Origin: Clostridiales bacterium | Lineage (GTDB): Bacteria; Bacillota; Clostridia; Oscillospirales; Oscillospiraceae | Direction: 5' to 3' | Length of the DNA: 64,000 nt | Assembly: GCA_004553545.1 (NCBI GenBank) | Contig: SFLD01000019.1 | Coordinates: 16,393 to 80,392, forward strand | Part shown: positions 33,624-42,761 of the stretch, one piece after another | Layout: every line of letters begins with the position of its first letter | Position numbering within the stretch: position 1 is the first letter of the stretch | Translations under genes and position numbers: made by a program | Notes under the pieces: generated by a model | Told to the model about the DNA's origin: nothing | Seen by the model: the letters and a program-made list of their open reading frames with translations, nothing else | Database searches by the model: none

Positions 33624-34835
33624 TTACAGCTCGTCGAAGAACTTATCGTGGATGGCCTTCACGGCCCGGTTCACGTCCCCCTCGTCCAGGAGGACGGAGA
33701 CCCGGATCTCAGAGGTGTTGATCATCTGGATGTTGATGCCGGCCTCGTAGAGGGCCTCGAACATCCGGGCGGCCACGGCGCTGTTGCTCATAAGGCCCGC
33801 CCCCACGATGGAGACCTTGCCCACGGAGTCGTCGATGGCCAGATGGTCAAAGCCAAGGGCGGACTTGTGCTCTTCCAGGATGGAGACGGTGTCCTCCAGG
33901 TCCTTGCGGTGGACGGTGAAGCTGATGTCCTTGGTCTCGTCCCGGCCGATGGACTGGAGGATGGTATCCACATTGATGCCGCCGCCGCTGAGGAGGCTGA
34001 AGACCTGGAAGGCGACGCCGGGGTTATGCTGCAGTCCCACAAGGGCGATGCGGGCGAGGCTGGTATCCTTGGCGATGCCCGCGATGTTGGTTTTCTCCAC
34101 TTTCACGACCTCCTTGACTTTGGTGCCGGGTTTATGCTCCAGACTGGAGAGGACCTCCAGGTCCACATGGTACTTCTTGGCCAGCTCCACGCTGCGGTTG
34201 TGGAGGACCTGGGCCCCCTGGCTGGCAAGCTCCAGCATCTCGTCATAGGTGATCTCGCTGAGCTTGCGGGCGGTGGGCACGATGCGGGGGTCCGTGGTGT
34301 AAACCCCGTCCACATCCGTGAAGATCTGGCAGAGGTCGGCGTGGAAGGCCGCCGCCAGGGCCACGGCGCTGGTATCGGAGCCGCCCCGGCCCAGGGTGGT
34401 GACATCGCCGCTGCGGTCCACCCCCTGGAAGCCCGTCACAAGGACGATGCGGTGCTGGTCCAGCTCGGAGCGGAGGCGCTCCGGGTCGATGCGGCGGATG
34501 CGGGCGTCGGAGTGGACGGCGGTGGACTGGATGCCCACCTGGAAGGCGTTGAGGGACACGCAGCGAAGGCCCCGCTTCTCCAGCGCCATGGCGCAGAGGG
34601 CCACGCTGATCTGCTCGCCGGTGGCGAGGAGCATGTCCATCTCCCGCTTGGAGGCCTTGGGGTTGATCTCCGCCGCCTTGGCGATGAGATCGTCGGTGGT
34701 ATCCCCCTGGGCGGAGAGGACCACGATGACATCGTTCCCCGCCAGGTAGGTCTCAGCGATGCGCTCCGCCACGTTCTCGATGCGCTGGGCATCCTTCACG
34801 GAGCTGCCGCCGAATTTCTGTACGATGAGGCTCAT
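33624..34835 (-). CDS. lysC: Aspartate kinase
   Basis: The first step of Lys/Thr/Met synthesis: aspartate to aspartyl phosphate. The 403-aa protein has VQKFGGSSV at the start, VVLSAQGDTTDDLI, TLGRGGSDTSAVALA (substrate loop), FTDVDGVYTTDPR, and two C-terminal ACT domains (RIALVGLQHNPGVAFQVFSL; VSIVGAGLMSNSAVAARMFE). The length is that of the monofunctional, feedback-regulated class. It follows hom by 33 bases; together with the upstream ACT gene they form an operon. Confidence 0.97.
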   Translation of the reverse strand: MSLIVQKFGGSSVKDAQRIENVAERIAETYLAGNDVIVVLSAQGDTTDDLIAKAAEINPKASKREMDMLLATGEQISVALCAMALEKRGLRCVSLNAFQVGIQSTAVHSDARIRRIDPERLRSELDQHRIVLVTGFQGVDRSGDVTTLGRGGSDTSAVALAAAFHADLCQIFTDVDGVYTTDPRIVPTARKLSEITYDEMLELASQGAQVLHNRSVELAKKYHVDLEVLSSLEHKPGTKVKEVVKVEKTNIAGIAKDTSLARIALVGLQHNPGVAFQVFSLLSGGGINVDTILQSIGRDETKDISFTVHRKDLEDTVSILEEHKSALGFDHLAIDDSVGKVSIVGAGLMSNSAVAARMFEALYEAGINIQMINTSEIRVSVLLDEGDVNRAVKAIHDKFFDEL

Positions 34836-34868
34836 TGGGTGTTACCTTCTTTCTCTCAAAGGGAGGCG

Positions 34869-36047
34869 TCAGTCCAGGACCCGGTACCGGGCCAGGATGG
34901 GCAGGGACCGGCAGCGCTCCTCCAGGGCGAAGCCCGTGAGGGGTCCGGTGAGGAAGGCGCCCTCCGTCAGCGCCTCCGCCTGGGGGAAGGCGGCCCGCAC
35001 CGCCGGAGCATCGGCGTCGGTCCGGAGATACCAGCGGCTCACGACCTCGCCGGCATCCCGGAGGCCCTCCGGCGCTTCCCAGCAGAAGCGGAAGGGGGCG
35101 GGACCCGCCAGGACGTTCATCACGTCGGAGACGCAGGCGGAGGCGGTGGGATACGCCCCGGCGCCGGGGCCATAGAACATGGTCTCCCCCACAGCGCTGC
35201 CCCGGATCACGGCGGCGTTGAAAACACCGCTGACGTGGGCCATGGGCTTCCCCTCGGGGATCAAATGGGGGGCGACGTAGGCGGCGTAGCCGCCCTCCGG
35301 GAGCCGCAGGGTCCGGCCCAGGAGCTTCACCCGGAAGCCCGCCTGCCGGGCGATGGCCACGTCCCGGAGGTCCAGGGCGGTGATGCCCTCCATGGGGACC
35401 TTCTCCGGGGGCGTTTCATGGCCGAAGGCCAGGTCCGCCAGAATGCAGGTCTTGCGTCCGGCGTCGATGCCGGCCACGTCCGCCGTGGGGTCCGCCTCGG
35501 CGTAGCCCTTTTCCTGGGCGGCCTTCAGGGCGGTTTCGAAGGACTCGCCCCTCTCCGTCATCTGGGTGAGGATATAGTTGGTCGTGCCGTTGAGGATGCC
35601 GTAGACCTCCTGGATCTCGTTGGCCCCCAGGCAGTTCACCAGGGGGTGCAGCAGGGGGATGCCGCCGCCCACGCTGGCCTCAAAGAGGTACTGCACATTG
35701 TGCGCCTCCGCCAGCTCCAGAAGCTCCCGGCCGTGCTCCGCCACCAGCTGCTTGTTGGCGGTGACCACGTGCTTGCCGGATATGAGGCAGCGGCGAGTGT
35801 AGTCATAGGCCGCGTCCACGCCGCCGATGACCTCCACGGCCACGGCGATCTCCGGGTCCTCCGTGATGTCCTCTAAGCGGTCCGTCATCCGGTCCCGCCA
35901 GGGGCTCTCCCGGAAATGCCGGACCAGGATACGCTTCAGGGAGATCTCCTCCCCCAGCCGGGCGGCGATGGCCGCCCGGTCCTCCTCCAGCACCCGGGCG
36001 ACGCCGCCGCCCACTGTGCCGAAGCCCAATACCGCGATCTTTGCCAT
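34869..36047 (-). CDS. hom: Homoserine dehydrogenase
   Basis: It reduces aspartate semialdehyde to homoserine. Start ATG 36047 (MAKIAVLGFGTVGGGVARVL), ten bases after the ACT gene stop. It has the NAD(P) motif GFGTVGGGV, HVVTANKQLVA, the catalytic region VYGILNGTTNYILTQM and AEADPTADVAGIDAGRK (the active Lys/Asp block). A C-terminal ACT-like tail of about 75 residues (FRFCWEAPEGLRDAGEVVSR) is present. About 392 aa. It lies upstream of lysC, so pathway enzymes are coexpressed. Confidence 0.97.
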   Translation of the reverse strand: MAKIAVLGFGTVGGGVARVLEEDRAAIAARLGEEISLKRILVRHFRESPWRDRMTDRLEDITEDPEIAVAVEVIGGVDAAYDYTRRCLISGKHVVTANKQLVAEHGRELLELAEAHNVQYLFEASVGGGIPLLHPLVNCLGANEIQEVYGILNGTTNYILTQMTERGESFETALKAAQEKGYAEADPTADVAGIDAGRKTCILADLAFGHETPPEKVPMEGITALDLRDVAIARQAGFRVKLLGRTLRLPEGGYAAYVAPHLIPEGKPMAHVSGVFNAAVIRGSAVGETMFYGPGAGAYPTASACVSDVMNVLAGPAPFRFCWEAPEGLRDAGEVVSRWYLRTDADAPAVRAAFPQAEALTEGAFLTGPLTGFALEERCRSLPILARYRVLD

Positions 36048-36057
36048 ACCCGCGCCC

Positions 36058-36498
36058 TCAGCCCGCCATGATCTCAAAGCGGATGACGCCCTCCACGGCG
36101 GAGGCCGCCGCGATGAGGGACTCCAGCGTCTGCTCCATGCCGGAGGTCTCCGCCGAGATGGTGACGGCGGCGCAGCCGTTGGTGGGGATGCTCTGGTTGA
36201 TGGTGAGGATGTTGGCCCCGGAGGAGGCGAAGATCCCCAGCACGTGGGAGAGGACGCCGGTGTTGTCCTTCAGCATCCCGTAGAAGGTGATGATGTGCTC
36301 GGCCTTCATGTCGTTGAAGGGCTGCACGGAATCCTTGTACTTGTAGAACGCGCTGCGGCTGATGCCGGCCTTCTTGGTGGCGTCGCCCACGGTGTCTGCC
36401 TCGCCGGTCTGCATCATCCGCTTGGCCTCCGCCACCTTGATGAAGACCTCCGGCAGGGCATTGGCTGCCACGATGTAATACTTGACCTCTTTGCTCAT
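36058..36498 (-). CDS. ACT domain protein, UPF0735 (PheB) family
   Basis: A 146-aa protein with an N-terminal helix-turn-helix-like part (YYIVAANALPEVFIKVAEAK; GDATKKAGISRSAFYKYKDS) and a C-terminal ACT domain (HIITFYGMLKDNTGVLSHVL; GANILTINQSIPTNGCAAVT). PheB-like proteins are amino-acid-responsive but poorly studied. It is first in the ACT-hom-lysC operon and may sense threonine or another product; this is inference. Confidence 0.93.
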   Translation of the reverse strand: MSKEVKYYIVAANALPEVFIKVAEAKRMMQTGEADTVGDATKKAGISRSAFYKYKDSVQPFNDMKAEHIITFYGMLKDNTGVLSHVLGIFASSGANILTINQSIPTNGCAAVTISAETSGMEQTLESLIAAASAVEGVIRFEIMAG

Positions 36499-36536
36499 TT
36501 CGTCCGCCTCCTGTGGTCATTTGTCTTTCGGTAATC

Positions 36537-36566
36537 ATCTTACCACAGGTGCCGCCGGGATTGCAA
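36537..36566 (-). promoter_or_regulatory. Promoter of the ACT-hom-lysC operon
   Basis: Minus strand TTGCAA (36561-36566), an 18-bp spacer and TAAGAT (36537-36542). A/T tracts follow upstream near 36573, 36583, 36605 and 36617. No T-box or riboswitch is evident in the short leader. Confidence 0.65.
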
Positions 36567-36675
36567 TGCCAATTTCAGCAAAATTCTCCGCCCGGGATGG
36601 GAAAGTTTCCGGCGTTTTGTCTGTCTCAGGCGGACGGAACGCGCGCATCCCGCGGACAAACCGGCGGCGAGCGCG

Positions 36676-36707
36676 GAAAAAGCGCCCTGCCGGAATGGCA
36701 GGGCGCT
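36676..36707 (-). terminator. Terminator of the PBP1A gene
   Basis: GCGCCCTGCC (36682-36691) pairs with GGCAGGGCGC (36697-36706); the minus-strand tail is TTTTTCC. Confidence 0.9.
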
Positions 36708-36721
36708 TGCGCGGGATCTTC

Positions 36722-39189
36722 TCAGTCGCCGCCCCAGAGGTTTCCGAACCAGTCACCGTCCCCGGTGTCGCCGCCCTCCTCCGGAGGCGCGGGATCGTCC
36801 GGGTCCGCGGGATCGGGCTCCTCGGGCTGCTGGGGGTGCTGGTGGACGGGGCAACCCTCCTCGGGCTCGTTGTTCTTGAGGAGATAGGCGCTGTCGCCCA
36901 CAGGGATGTCAAAGGGCGTGCCGTCGGCCTGGAGGAAGACCTCCCGGTCGTAGTCCAGCAGGACCCGGCTCTCGATGCTGCTCTCGGGGCAGTTCTCCCC
37001 GGCCACGCACTGGCCCTCGGTGCAGTAGTTGACGAAGACGTGGCGGGTGCAGCTCTCCGTGGGCTCCGTACCGGGGATCACCTCCACGGTCTGGACCCGG
37101 CCCCGGGCGTCCGCCCGGCAGGCGTCGGTGGCCAGGAGGCCGCTGTCCATGCAGACGGTGACGGAGGTAAGGCCGCTGGCCTTGGGGAAGGACTTATATT
37201 CCAGCCCCTCGTGGACCTGGCTCATGACCTTGCGCCAGAGGGTCAGGGCGGGGTTGCCGGAGTAGGAGATGCGCTCGTTGTTCTTGTAGCCGGTCCAGAC
37301 CGGTCGCTGGTGGTACCGGTCTTGCCGGCGATGGCCATGTTGCCGAAGTTGGCGGAGGCGCCGGTGCCGCTGCGCACCGCGCCCTGGAGGAGCTGGTTCA
37401 TGAAGTAGGCGGTGCTCTCCTTCATGGCCACATGGGTCTCGGTCTCGTTTTCCAGGATGACGTTGCCGTCGGCGTCCGTGACGCGGGTATAGAGCCGGGG
37501 GGAGTTATAGATGCCGCCGTTGGCGAAGGAGGCAAAGGCCGCCGCCATCTCCTCGGTGGTGACGCCACGGCTGAGGCCGCCCAGGGCCAGGGCGCCGGTG
37601 GCGCTGCGGTCCTCCTCCGTCAGGGTGGTGATGCCCATGTTCTCCGTCATGAACTGGTAGGACTTGTCCAGCCCCAGCTTCAGGATGGTCCGGACGGCCA
37701 CGGTGTTCAGGGACTGGGCCACGCCGTACTGCAGGGAGACCATGCCCGAGTACCCCGGGGGGGAGTTCTTGGGCCAGGGGGTGCCGTTGAGCAGCTGGAC
37801 GGGGTAGTTATCAAAGCTGTCCGCCATGGTGATGGCCCCGTTCTCCAGGGCCGCGGCGTAGGTGGAGACGGGCTTGATGGAGGAGCCGCACTGGTGGACA
37901 TCCGTGGCGTAGTTCCACACCATGTCACCCTCCTTCTCGCCCATGTCGCCCACCATGGCCACCACGTTGCCGTTGGTGACATCCACGATGGTGATGCCGG
38001 AGCGGATCAGCTGGCCGCTGGCGGAGGTCAGGTTCTTGAGGTTGCTCCGGTCGGCGTAAACGGACTCGGCGATGGCCTGGATGTCCGGGTCGATGGTGGT
38101 ATAGATGCGGTAGCCGCCGGAGAGGAGCTTGGTCTCAGTGGCCTTTTTATCCAGACCCCAGAGCTCCATGAGGTCAGAGGTCACATCCCGGCGGACCTGG
38201 TCCACGAAGTAGGACTGGTACTGCTGGTCCTTATCGTCTTGCTGCAAGGTCTCATCGGCGTTGCCTTCCCGCTCGATGAAGTGGAGCTCCTCGTTGACGG
38301 CGGCCTCGTACTCCGCCTCCGTCTGGATGTAGCCCTGCTCATACATCAGCTTCAGGATGGTCTCCTGACGCTGCTTGTTGAGCTCCCGGGGGGTAACGGT
38401 GGTGCCGTCGTCCCGGGTGTAGGTGATCTTGTACATGGGGCCGTAGAGGGAGGGGTTGTTGGTGATGGCGATGATGCTGGCGCACTCCGCCGTGCTGAGC
38501 TCCCAGACGTCCTTATCGAAGTAGTACTTGGCCGCGGCCTCCACGCCGTAGCAGCCCTTTCCGAGGTAGATATAGTTGAGGTAGAGCTCCAGAATCTGTG
38601 GCTTGGTGTACTTCTTCTCAAACTCCAAGGCCCGGAAGATCTCCCGGACCTTGCGGTTGACGTAGGGCTTGTTGTCCTGGGTCATGTTCTTCAGGGTCTG
38701 CTGGGTGATGGTGGAGCCGCCGTAGGTGTTGCGCTGTTTGAAAAACATGTTGATGGTGGCACCGATGGTGCGCTGCCAGTCCACGCCGTGGTGTTCAAAG
38801 AAGCGCTTGTCCTCCACGGCCACGGCGGCCTGCCACATGGCGTCCGGGAGCTGGTCATAGTCCACCAGGATGCGGTTCTCCTTCGCCTTCAGGGTCTCCA
38901 GCTCCACATCCTCCCCGGTCTCCTTGTCCGTGTAGTAGACGATGGTGGACTGGGACATGTTGTAGTCGTCGATGTCCACATCCAGGGTGGGGGCCAGGGT
39001 GGTCTTCACATAGGTCAGGAAGATCCCGGCGAACATGGCGCAGGTGACGACGCCGATGAGGAGGATGGTCCCGATGACGAACCCAGCGCCTCCCTTCCGG
39101 CGCTTGTGCCGCTTCCGCTGCTGGGGCGGACGGGCCTCCTCCCGGTGGGGGTGGGCCTCGCCGCGTCTTTCGTGCCGTTCGTGCTCCAA
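36722..39189 (-). pseudogene. Class A penicillin-binding protein (PBP1A type), ~50-bp deletion after the KTG motif
   Basis: A bifunctional peptidoglycan synthase: basic cytoplasmic head, one membrane anchor (FVIGTILLIGVVTCAMFAGI), a GT51 glycosyltransferase (VAVEDKRFFEHHGVDWQRTI; YGGSTITQQTLKN), and a transpeptidase with CGSSIKP (S-x-x-K), SLN and AGKTGTTSD. Just after KTGTTSD the frame is lost near 37300; the next frame resumes VWTGYKNNERISYSGNPALT and runs to an acidic, Pro-rich C-terminus (EEPDPADPDDPAPPEEGG). About 15-16 residues (the DRWF-x-GYTP-YY region) are absent. The start is probably TTG at 39189 with AAGGAGG nine bases upstream. Loss of this gene would matter, so an assembly fault should be suspected. 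Confidence 0.78.
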
Positions 39190-39350
39190 AGCTTGGCACC
39201 TCCTTGCATAGTCTCTCCGCGCGGATCGCGCGGGTGGTCTCTTTCCCTCAGTGCCGCCCTCCGCCGACAAGGCGGGGCGGCGGATGGATGGTCATGCTGC
39301 TCCATCATGACAATCATTGTACCATGGCCTGTCAACCCTGAAAAGCCGGA

Positions 39351-39460
39351 TTTTTCCGCCGGAAAGTGCGCGATTCCCCACATTTTCGTCGGAATCCTCC
39401 GCTTTCTCCCGGAAGTCCTTCCGGATTTCCCGCATTTTGCCCCGGCGGGAGACTTGCTTT
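39351..39460. promoter_or_regulatory. Phased A/T tracts between PBP1A and DUF1292
   Basis: Tracts centre near 39353, 39364, 39374, 39384, 39394, 39404, 39414, 39427 and 39436, mostly exactly one helical turn apart, in CCGG- and CCGCC-rich DNA. They end at the -35 box of the DUF1292 promoter. The gap 39190-39518 has no gene. Confidence 0.6.
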
Positions 39461-39482
39461 TCCGGTGGAAAGCGGTTAAAAT
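39454..39482 (+). promoter_or_regulatory. Promoter of the DUF1292 gene
   Basis: TTGCTT (39454-39459), 17-bp spacer, TAAAAT (39477-39482); the start codon follows at 39519 after GAAGGAGGA. Confidence 0.7.
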
Positions 39483-39518
39483 GCCCCTGAGAAACTGATC
39501 GAAGGAGGATCACCCCCC

Positions 39519-39851
39519 ATGCGTGACGAGTTTGACAGCAAGCCCCTGGGCCAGGAGGAAGACGACGAGGAGGAGGGCGACGGCCTCATCATCCTGAAGG
39601 TCATCCACGATGAAAGCGGCGAGGAGCTGCTCTCCACCTGCGACAGCGAGGAGGAACTGGAGGCCGCCTATGCCGCCTTCATGGAGGACCTGCTGGAGGA
39701 CGAGGAGGAGAAGGACGACGAGGAGCCCATCTTCATCAGCGTCACCGCCGAGGACGGCGAGGAGCTGACGTTGGAGTTCGTCTCCGTCTTCGAGGTGGAC
39801 GGCCAGGAGTACCGGGCCTTCTTCCCGGCGGAGGAGGAAGAGGAGGAGTGA
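39519..39851 (+). CDS. DUF1292 family acidic protein
   Basis: A 110-aa very acidic protein (about 45 Asp/Glu). The core GDGLIILKVIHDESGEELL and PIFISVTAEDGEELTLEFVS match DUF1292 (YrzB-like), with an acidic tail ending EEEEEE. In Bacilli the family sits near ruvX/yrrK; here ruvX is about 9 kb away. Function unknown. Own promoter present with phased upstream tracts. Confidence 0.92.
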   Translation: MRDEFDSKPLGQEEDDEEEGDGLIILKVIHDESGEELLSTCDSEEELEAAYAAFMEDLLEDEEEKDDEEPIFISVTAEDGEELTLEFVSVFEVDGQEYRAFFPAEEEEEE

Positions 39852-39866
39852 TCGTCCTCTTTCCGA

Positions 39867-39895
39867 TTGCATTCTTCCCAAAACTGTGGTAGATT
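39867..39895 (+). promoter_or_regulatory. Promoter of the structured RNA
   Basis: TTGCAT (39867-39872), 17-bp spacer, TAGATT (39890-39895); start predicted near 39902. Confidence 0.65.
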
Positions 39896-39901
39896 GAAAC
39901 T

Positions 39902-40178
39902 GCGGGGCGGCAGAGCCGCTCCGCGGACCTCCCCCTCGGGGGAGCGCCCTGCCCGGTGCGTGATGGTCTTTTTTTAACCCACATTTCGTTATACGGGACG
40001 CTGGACTCGCTTCGCGGTTCGCAGGCCTCCCGGCTGCCTTCTGCGGCTGGAAGTTGGAAGCGGTGAAGCCAAGCGGAGGCGACCCACCTGGCCGTTTTGG
40101 TGCAGGTTATAACGAGGCCACACGGCCGGCGCGGGGCAGCGAAGAACGGGAGCAGGACCCTCTGCTCCCGCTTTTTTC
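39902..40178 (+). ncRNA. Structured noncoding RNA, possibly 6S-like
   Basis: A gene-free transcript unit with its own promoter and a strong terminator (CGGGAGCAG 40147-40155 / CTGCTCCCG 40162-40170, then T run). Long-range pairing is visible: GCCCTGCC-x-GG near 39949 with GGGGCAGC near 40133, and CGTTATA near 39987 with TATAACG near 40105. The 5' part contains GCGTGATGG and TTTTTTTAACCCACATTT, which recall 6S RNA of Firmicutes, but the length (about 275 nt) is long for 6S. No SRP, RNase P or tmRNA signature. I am moderately sure it is a functional RNA and less sure of the family. Confidence 0.5.
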
Positions 40179-40237
40179 CGCTCTTTTGCGGATTTTCCGA
40201 ATTTTTTCCCGGCAGACCCCGCCCCGAAACGGAATTT
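40172..40237. promoter_or_regulatory. A/T tracts upstream of the foldase promoter
   Basis: Tracts near 40175, 40186, 40194, 40204, 40228 and 40235; the first few are about 10 bp apart. The first is also the T run of the ncRNA terminator, so overlap blurs interpretation. Confidence 0.4.
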
Positions 40238-40241
40238 GCTC

Positions 40242-40270
40242 TTGCGAAATGGAAGAGAATCCGGTATACT
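40242..40270 (+). promoter_or_regulatory. Promoter of the PPIC-type foldase gene
   Basis: TTGCGA (40242-40247), 17-bp spacer, TATACT (40265-40270). Confidence 0.7.
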
Positions 40271-40345
40271 ATATGGGTATCTCTGCGGCCATTTCCCGCG
40301 TCGGGAGCTGGCCATCCCCTGAAAACTTGAGAGGACTGAAAACAA

Positions 40346-41938
40346 ATGAGCGCATCGAGAGAAAAGAAAGTTCGCCAGGAGCAGGAAAGCACTGGCTACA
40401 CCGATCCCAAGACCGCCAAGGAAGCCAAGGAGCGCAAGGAGGAAAAGCGCAGCAACACCATCTACCTGCTGGTGGCCATCGCTTTCGTGGTGGTGGGCAT
40501 CATCTCCCTGGTCTGGAAGTCCGGCATCACCGAGCGGAACGTCACCGCCGTCACCATCGACGGGGAGAACTACACCGCCGCCGAGACCCAGTACTACTAC
40601 ATCAACAACTACCAGAGCTTCGTCAGCAACTACTACTATTACCTCTCCTACTTCGGCCTGGACACCAGCAAGAGCCTCAAGGAGCAGGAGTGCGCCATGA
40701 CCGACGACGGCAGCACCTGGTATGACTACTTCCTCGATCAGGCCACCCAGCAGATGGCCGCCATCCAGTCCCTGGGCAAGGCCGCCAAGGAAGCCGGCAT
40801 GAGCTGGGACGAGTCCATGCAGGCGGACTATGACGCCGCCATGGAGTCCCTGCAGTCCAGCACCGACAGCTACAACAGCTCCAAGGGCACGAGCCTCAGC
40901 ACCAAGGGCTACCTGCAGCTCATCTACGGCAAGCTCGTGAACATGTCCACCTATCAGAAGCTGGTGAAGAACGCCATCCTGGCCCAGCACTATGTGAACG
41001 ACTATCAGGACAGCCTCACCTACACCGCCGACCAGCTGGACAGCGAGTACGCCGCCAACCCCAACAACTATGACTACGTCAACTACGAGATGATCTCCAT
41101 CTCCGGCAAGGCCGCCTCCACCACGGATGCCGACGGCAACACCGTCGATCCCACCGAGGAGGAGACCGCCGCCGCCCTGGAGGAGGCCAAGACCCTGGCC
41201 GACAGCCTCTATGCCCAGTATCAGGAGGGCAGCCTGCTGGCCAAGCTGGCCGAGAGCGACGACAAGGCCAGCTACTCCAGCAACGACAAGGCCAGCTACT
41301 CCGACAGCGTTCTCATGAACTGGCTCTTTGACAGCGCCCGTCAGCCCGGCGACTCCGACGTCCTCTTCAACGAGAGCGCCAGCACCTACTACGTGGTCCG
41401 CTTCAACGAGCGCTACCGGGACGAGGTCAAGACCGTGGATGTCCGCCACATCCTGATCCAGGTGGACGAGGACGGTCTGGACAGCGAGGCCGACGACTAT
41501 GACACCCAGCTCCAGGCCCGCAAGGACGAGGCCAAGGCCAAGGCCGACGAGATCCTGGCCCAGTGGAAGAGCGGCGATGCCACCGAGGACAGCTTCGCAG
41601 CCCTGGCCAACGAGTACTCCGAGGATCCCGGCTCCAACACCACGGGCGGCCTCTACACCCAGGTCACCAAGGGCTCCATGGTCACCGCCTTCGACGAGTG
41701 GATTTTCGATGACAGCCGCAAGTCCGGCGACGCCGACATCGTCTACGCCGAGCGCACCAGCTCCGGCAGCGACTACAAGGGCTATCACATCATCTACTTC
41801 GTGGGCGACGACCTCCCCGCCTGGCAGGTCACCGTCACCAACGCTCTGAAGAACGCCGACTACAACGACTGGTACTCTCAGCAGACCGGCGACGAGGAGA
41901 TCACCCTGGTGGACAAGGGTGTCGCCAAGGTCGGTTAA
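40346..41938 (+). CDS. Membrane-anchored parvulin-type peptidyl-prolyl isomerase
   Basis: A 530-aa protein with a charged cytoplasmic head rich in Lys/Glu, one membrane anchor at residues 40-58 (IYLLVAIAFVVVGIISLVWK), a Tyr-rich helical region (YYYINNYQSFVSNYYYYLSY), SurA-like N-terminal domain and a PPIC rotamase domain (VDVRHILIQVD; FAALANEYSEDPGSNTTGGL; MVTAFDEWIFD). It is a PrsA/SurA-type foldase for secreted proteins. Unlike PrsA it has a membrane anchor, not a lipobox. Neighbours are tcdA and a structured RNA; no specific client is suggested. Confidence 0.9.
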   Translation: MSASREKKVRQEQESTGYTDPKTAKEAKERKEEKRSNTIYLLVAIAFVVVGIISLVWKSGITERNVTAVTIDGENYTAAETQYYYINNYQSFVSNYYYYLSYFGLDTSKSLKEQECAMTDDGSTWYDYFLDQATQQMAAIQSLGKAAKEAGMSWDESMQADYDAAMESLQSSTDSYNSSKGTSLSTKGYLQLIYGKLVNMSTYQKLVKNAILAQHYVNDYQDSLTYTADQLDSEYAANPNNYDYVNYEMISISGKAASTTDADGNTVDPTEEETAAALEEAKTLADSLYAQYQEGSLLAKLAESDDKASYSSNDKASYSDSVLMNWLFDSARQPGDSDVLFNESASTYYVVRFNERYRDEVKTVDVRHILIQVDEDGLDSEADDYDTQLQARKDEAKAKADEILAQWKSGDATEDSFAALANEYSEDPGSNTTGGLYTQVTKGSMVTAFDEWIFDDSRKSGDADIVYAERTSSGSDYKGYHIIYFVGDDLPAWQVTVTNALKNADYNDWYSQQTGDEEITLVDKGVAKVG

Positions 41939-42017
41939 GATCACTCACTCCGAAGGGACCGGCGACGCCGGTCCCTTCCGCTTTTCCCGTCCACCGGCGG
42001 GACAGGAGGACGAACGC

Positions 42018-42761
42018 ATGAATGAACTCTTCCTTCGCAATGAAATGCTCTGGGGCCGGGAGGCCCAGGAGCGCCTGGCCCGGGCTCACGTGATCCTCTT
42101 CGGTCTCGGCGGCGTGGGCAGCTACACCGCCGAGTGTCTGGCCCGCAGCGGCATCGGCGAGCTCACCATCGTGGATAACGACGTGGTCTCCCCCAGCAAC
42201 CGCAACCGCCAGCTGGAGGCCCTGGCCTCCACCGTGGGGCAGGAGAAGACCGCCGCCGTGGCCGCTCGGCTCCGGGACATCCATCCCGGCCTGCGGCTCC
42301 ACCCCATCTGCGCCACCTATGACGCAGCCCACCGGGACCGCTTCTTCCCGGAGGGCTGCCGCTATGACTACATCGCGGACGCCATCGATCTCGTCTCCTG
42401 CAAGCTGGACCTGGCGGAGACCGCCCGGCAGCTGGGCATCCCCCTCATCATGACCCTGGGCACCGGCAACAAGCTGGACCCCAGCCTGCTGCGCCTTGCG
42501 GACATCTCCGAGACCTATGGCTGTCCCCTGGCCCGGGTGATGCGCAAGGAGCTCCGCGCCCGGGGCATCCGGCACCTGAAGGTGGTCTTCTCCCCGGAGG
42601 AGGCCACAAAGCCCGCGTCTCTGGAAGCCCCGCCGCCGGGCCGCCGCAGCGTCCCCGGCAGCACCCCCTGGGTGCCTGCCACGGCGGGACTGCTGCTGGG
42701 CAGTGCCATCGTCCGGGATCTCATCGCGGGAACAGCGGGAAAGGGGGAGACCCAATGCTGA
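42018..42761 (+). CDS. tcdA: tRNA threonylcarbamoyladenosine dehydratase (ThiF/TcdA)
   Basis: This E1-like enzyme converts t6A to cyclic t6A in tRNA. ATG 42018 follows GGAGGA; the longer frame is not supported. The 247-aa protein has FGLGGVGSYTAECLARSGIG (ATP/nucleotide loop), IVDNDVVSPSNRNRQ (the family D-x-D-x-V-x-x-SN-x-NRQ), and CPLARVMRKELRARGI. Length is typical. It overlaps the DUF554 gene by seven bases. Confidence 0.93.
   Translation: MNELFLRNEMLWGREAQERLARAHVILFGLGGVGSYTAECLARSGIGELTIVDNDVVSPSNRNRQLEALASTVGQEKTAAVAARLRDIHPGLRLHPICATYDAAHRDRFFPEGCRYDYIADAIDLVSCKLDLAETARQLGIPLIMTLGTGNKLDPSLLRLADISETYGCPLARVMRKELRARGIRHLKVVFSPEEATKPASLEAPPPGRRSVPGSTPWVPATAGLLLGSAIVRDLIAGTAGKGETQC

Noticed and set aside
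34780..36560. T-box or lysine/threonine riboswitch before ACT-hom-lysC
   Set aside because: The leader is only about 30-40 bases and no such motif was found.
39902..40178. SRP RNA, tmRNA or RNase P RNA
   Set aside because: None of their signature motifs was seen (no GGAA tetraloop domain of SRP, no CCA end or tag frame, no P4 helix sequence).
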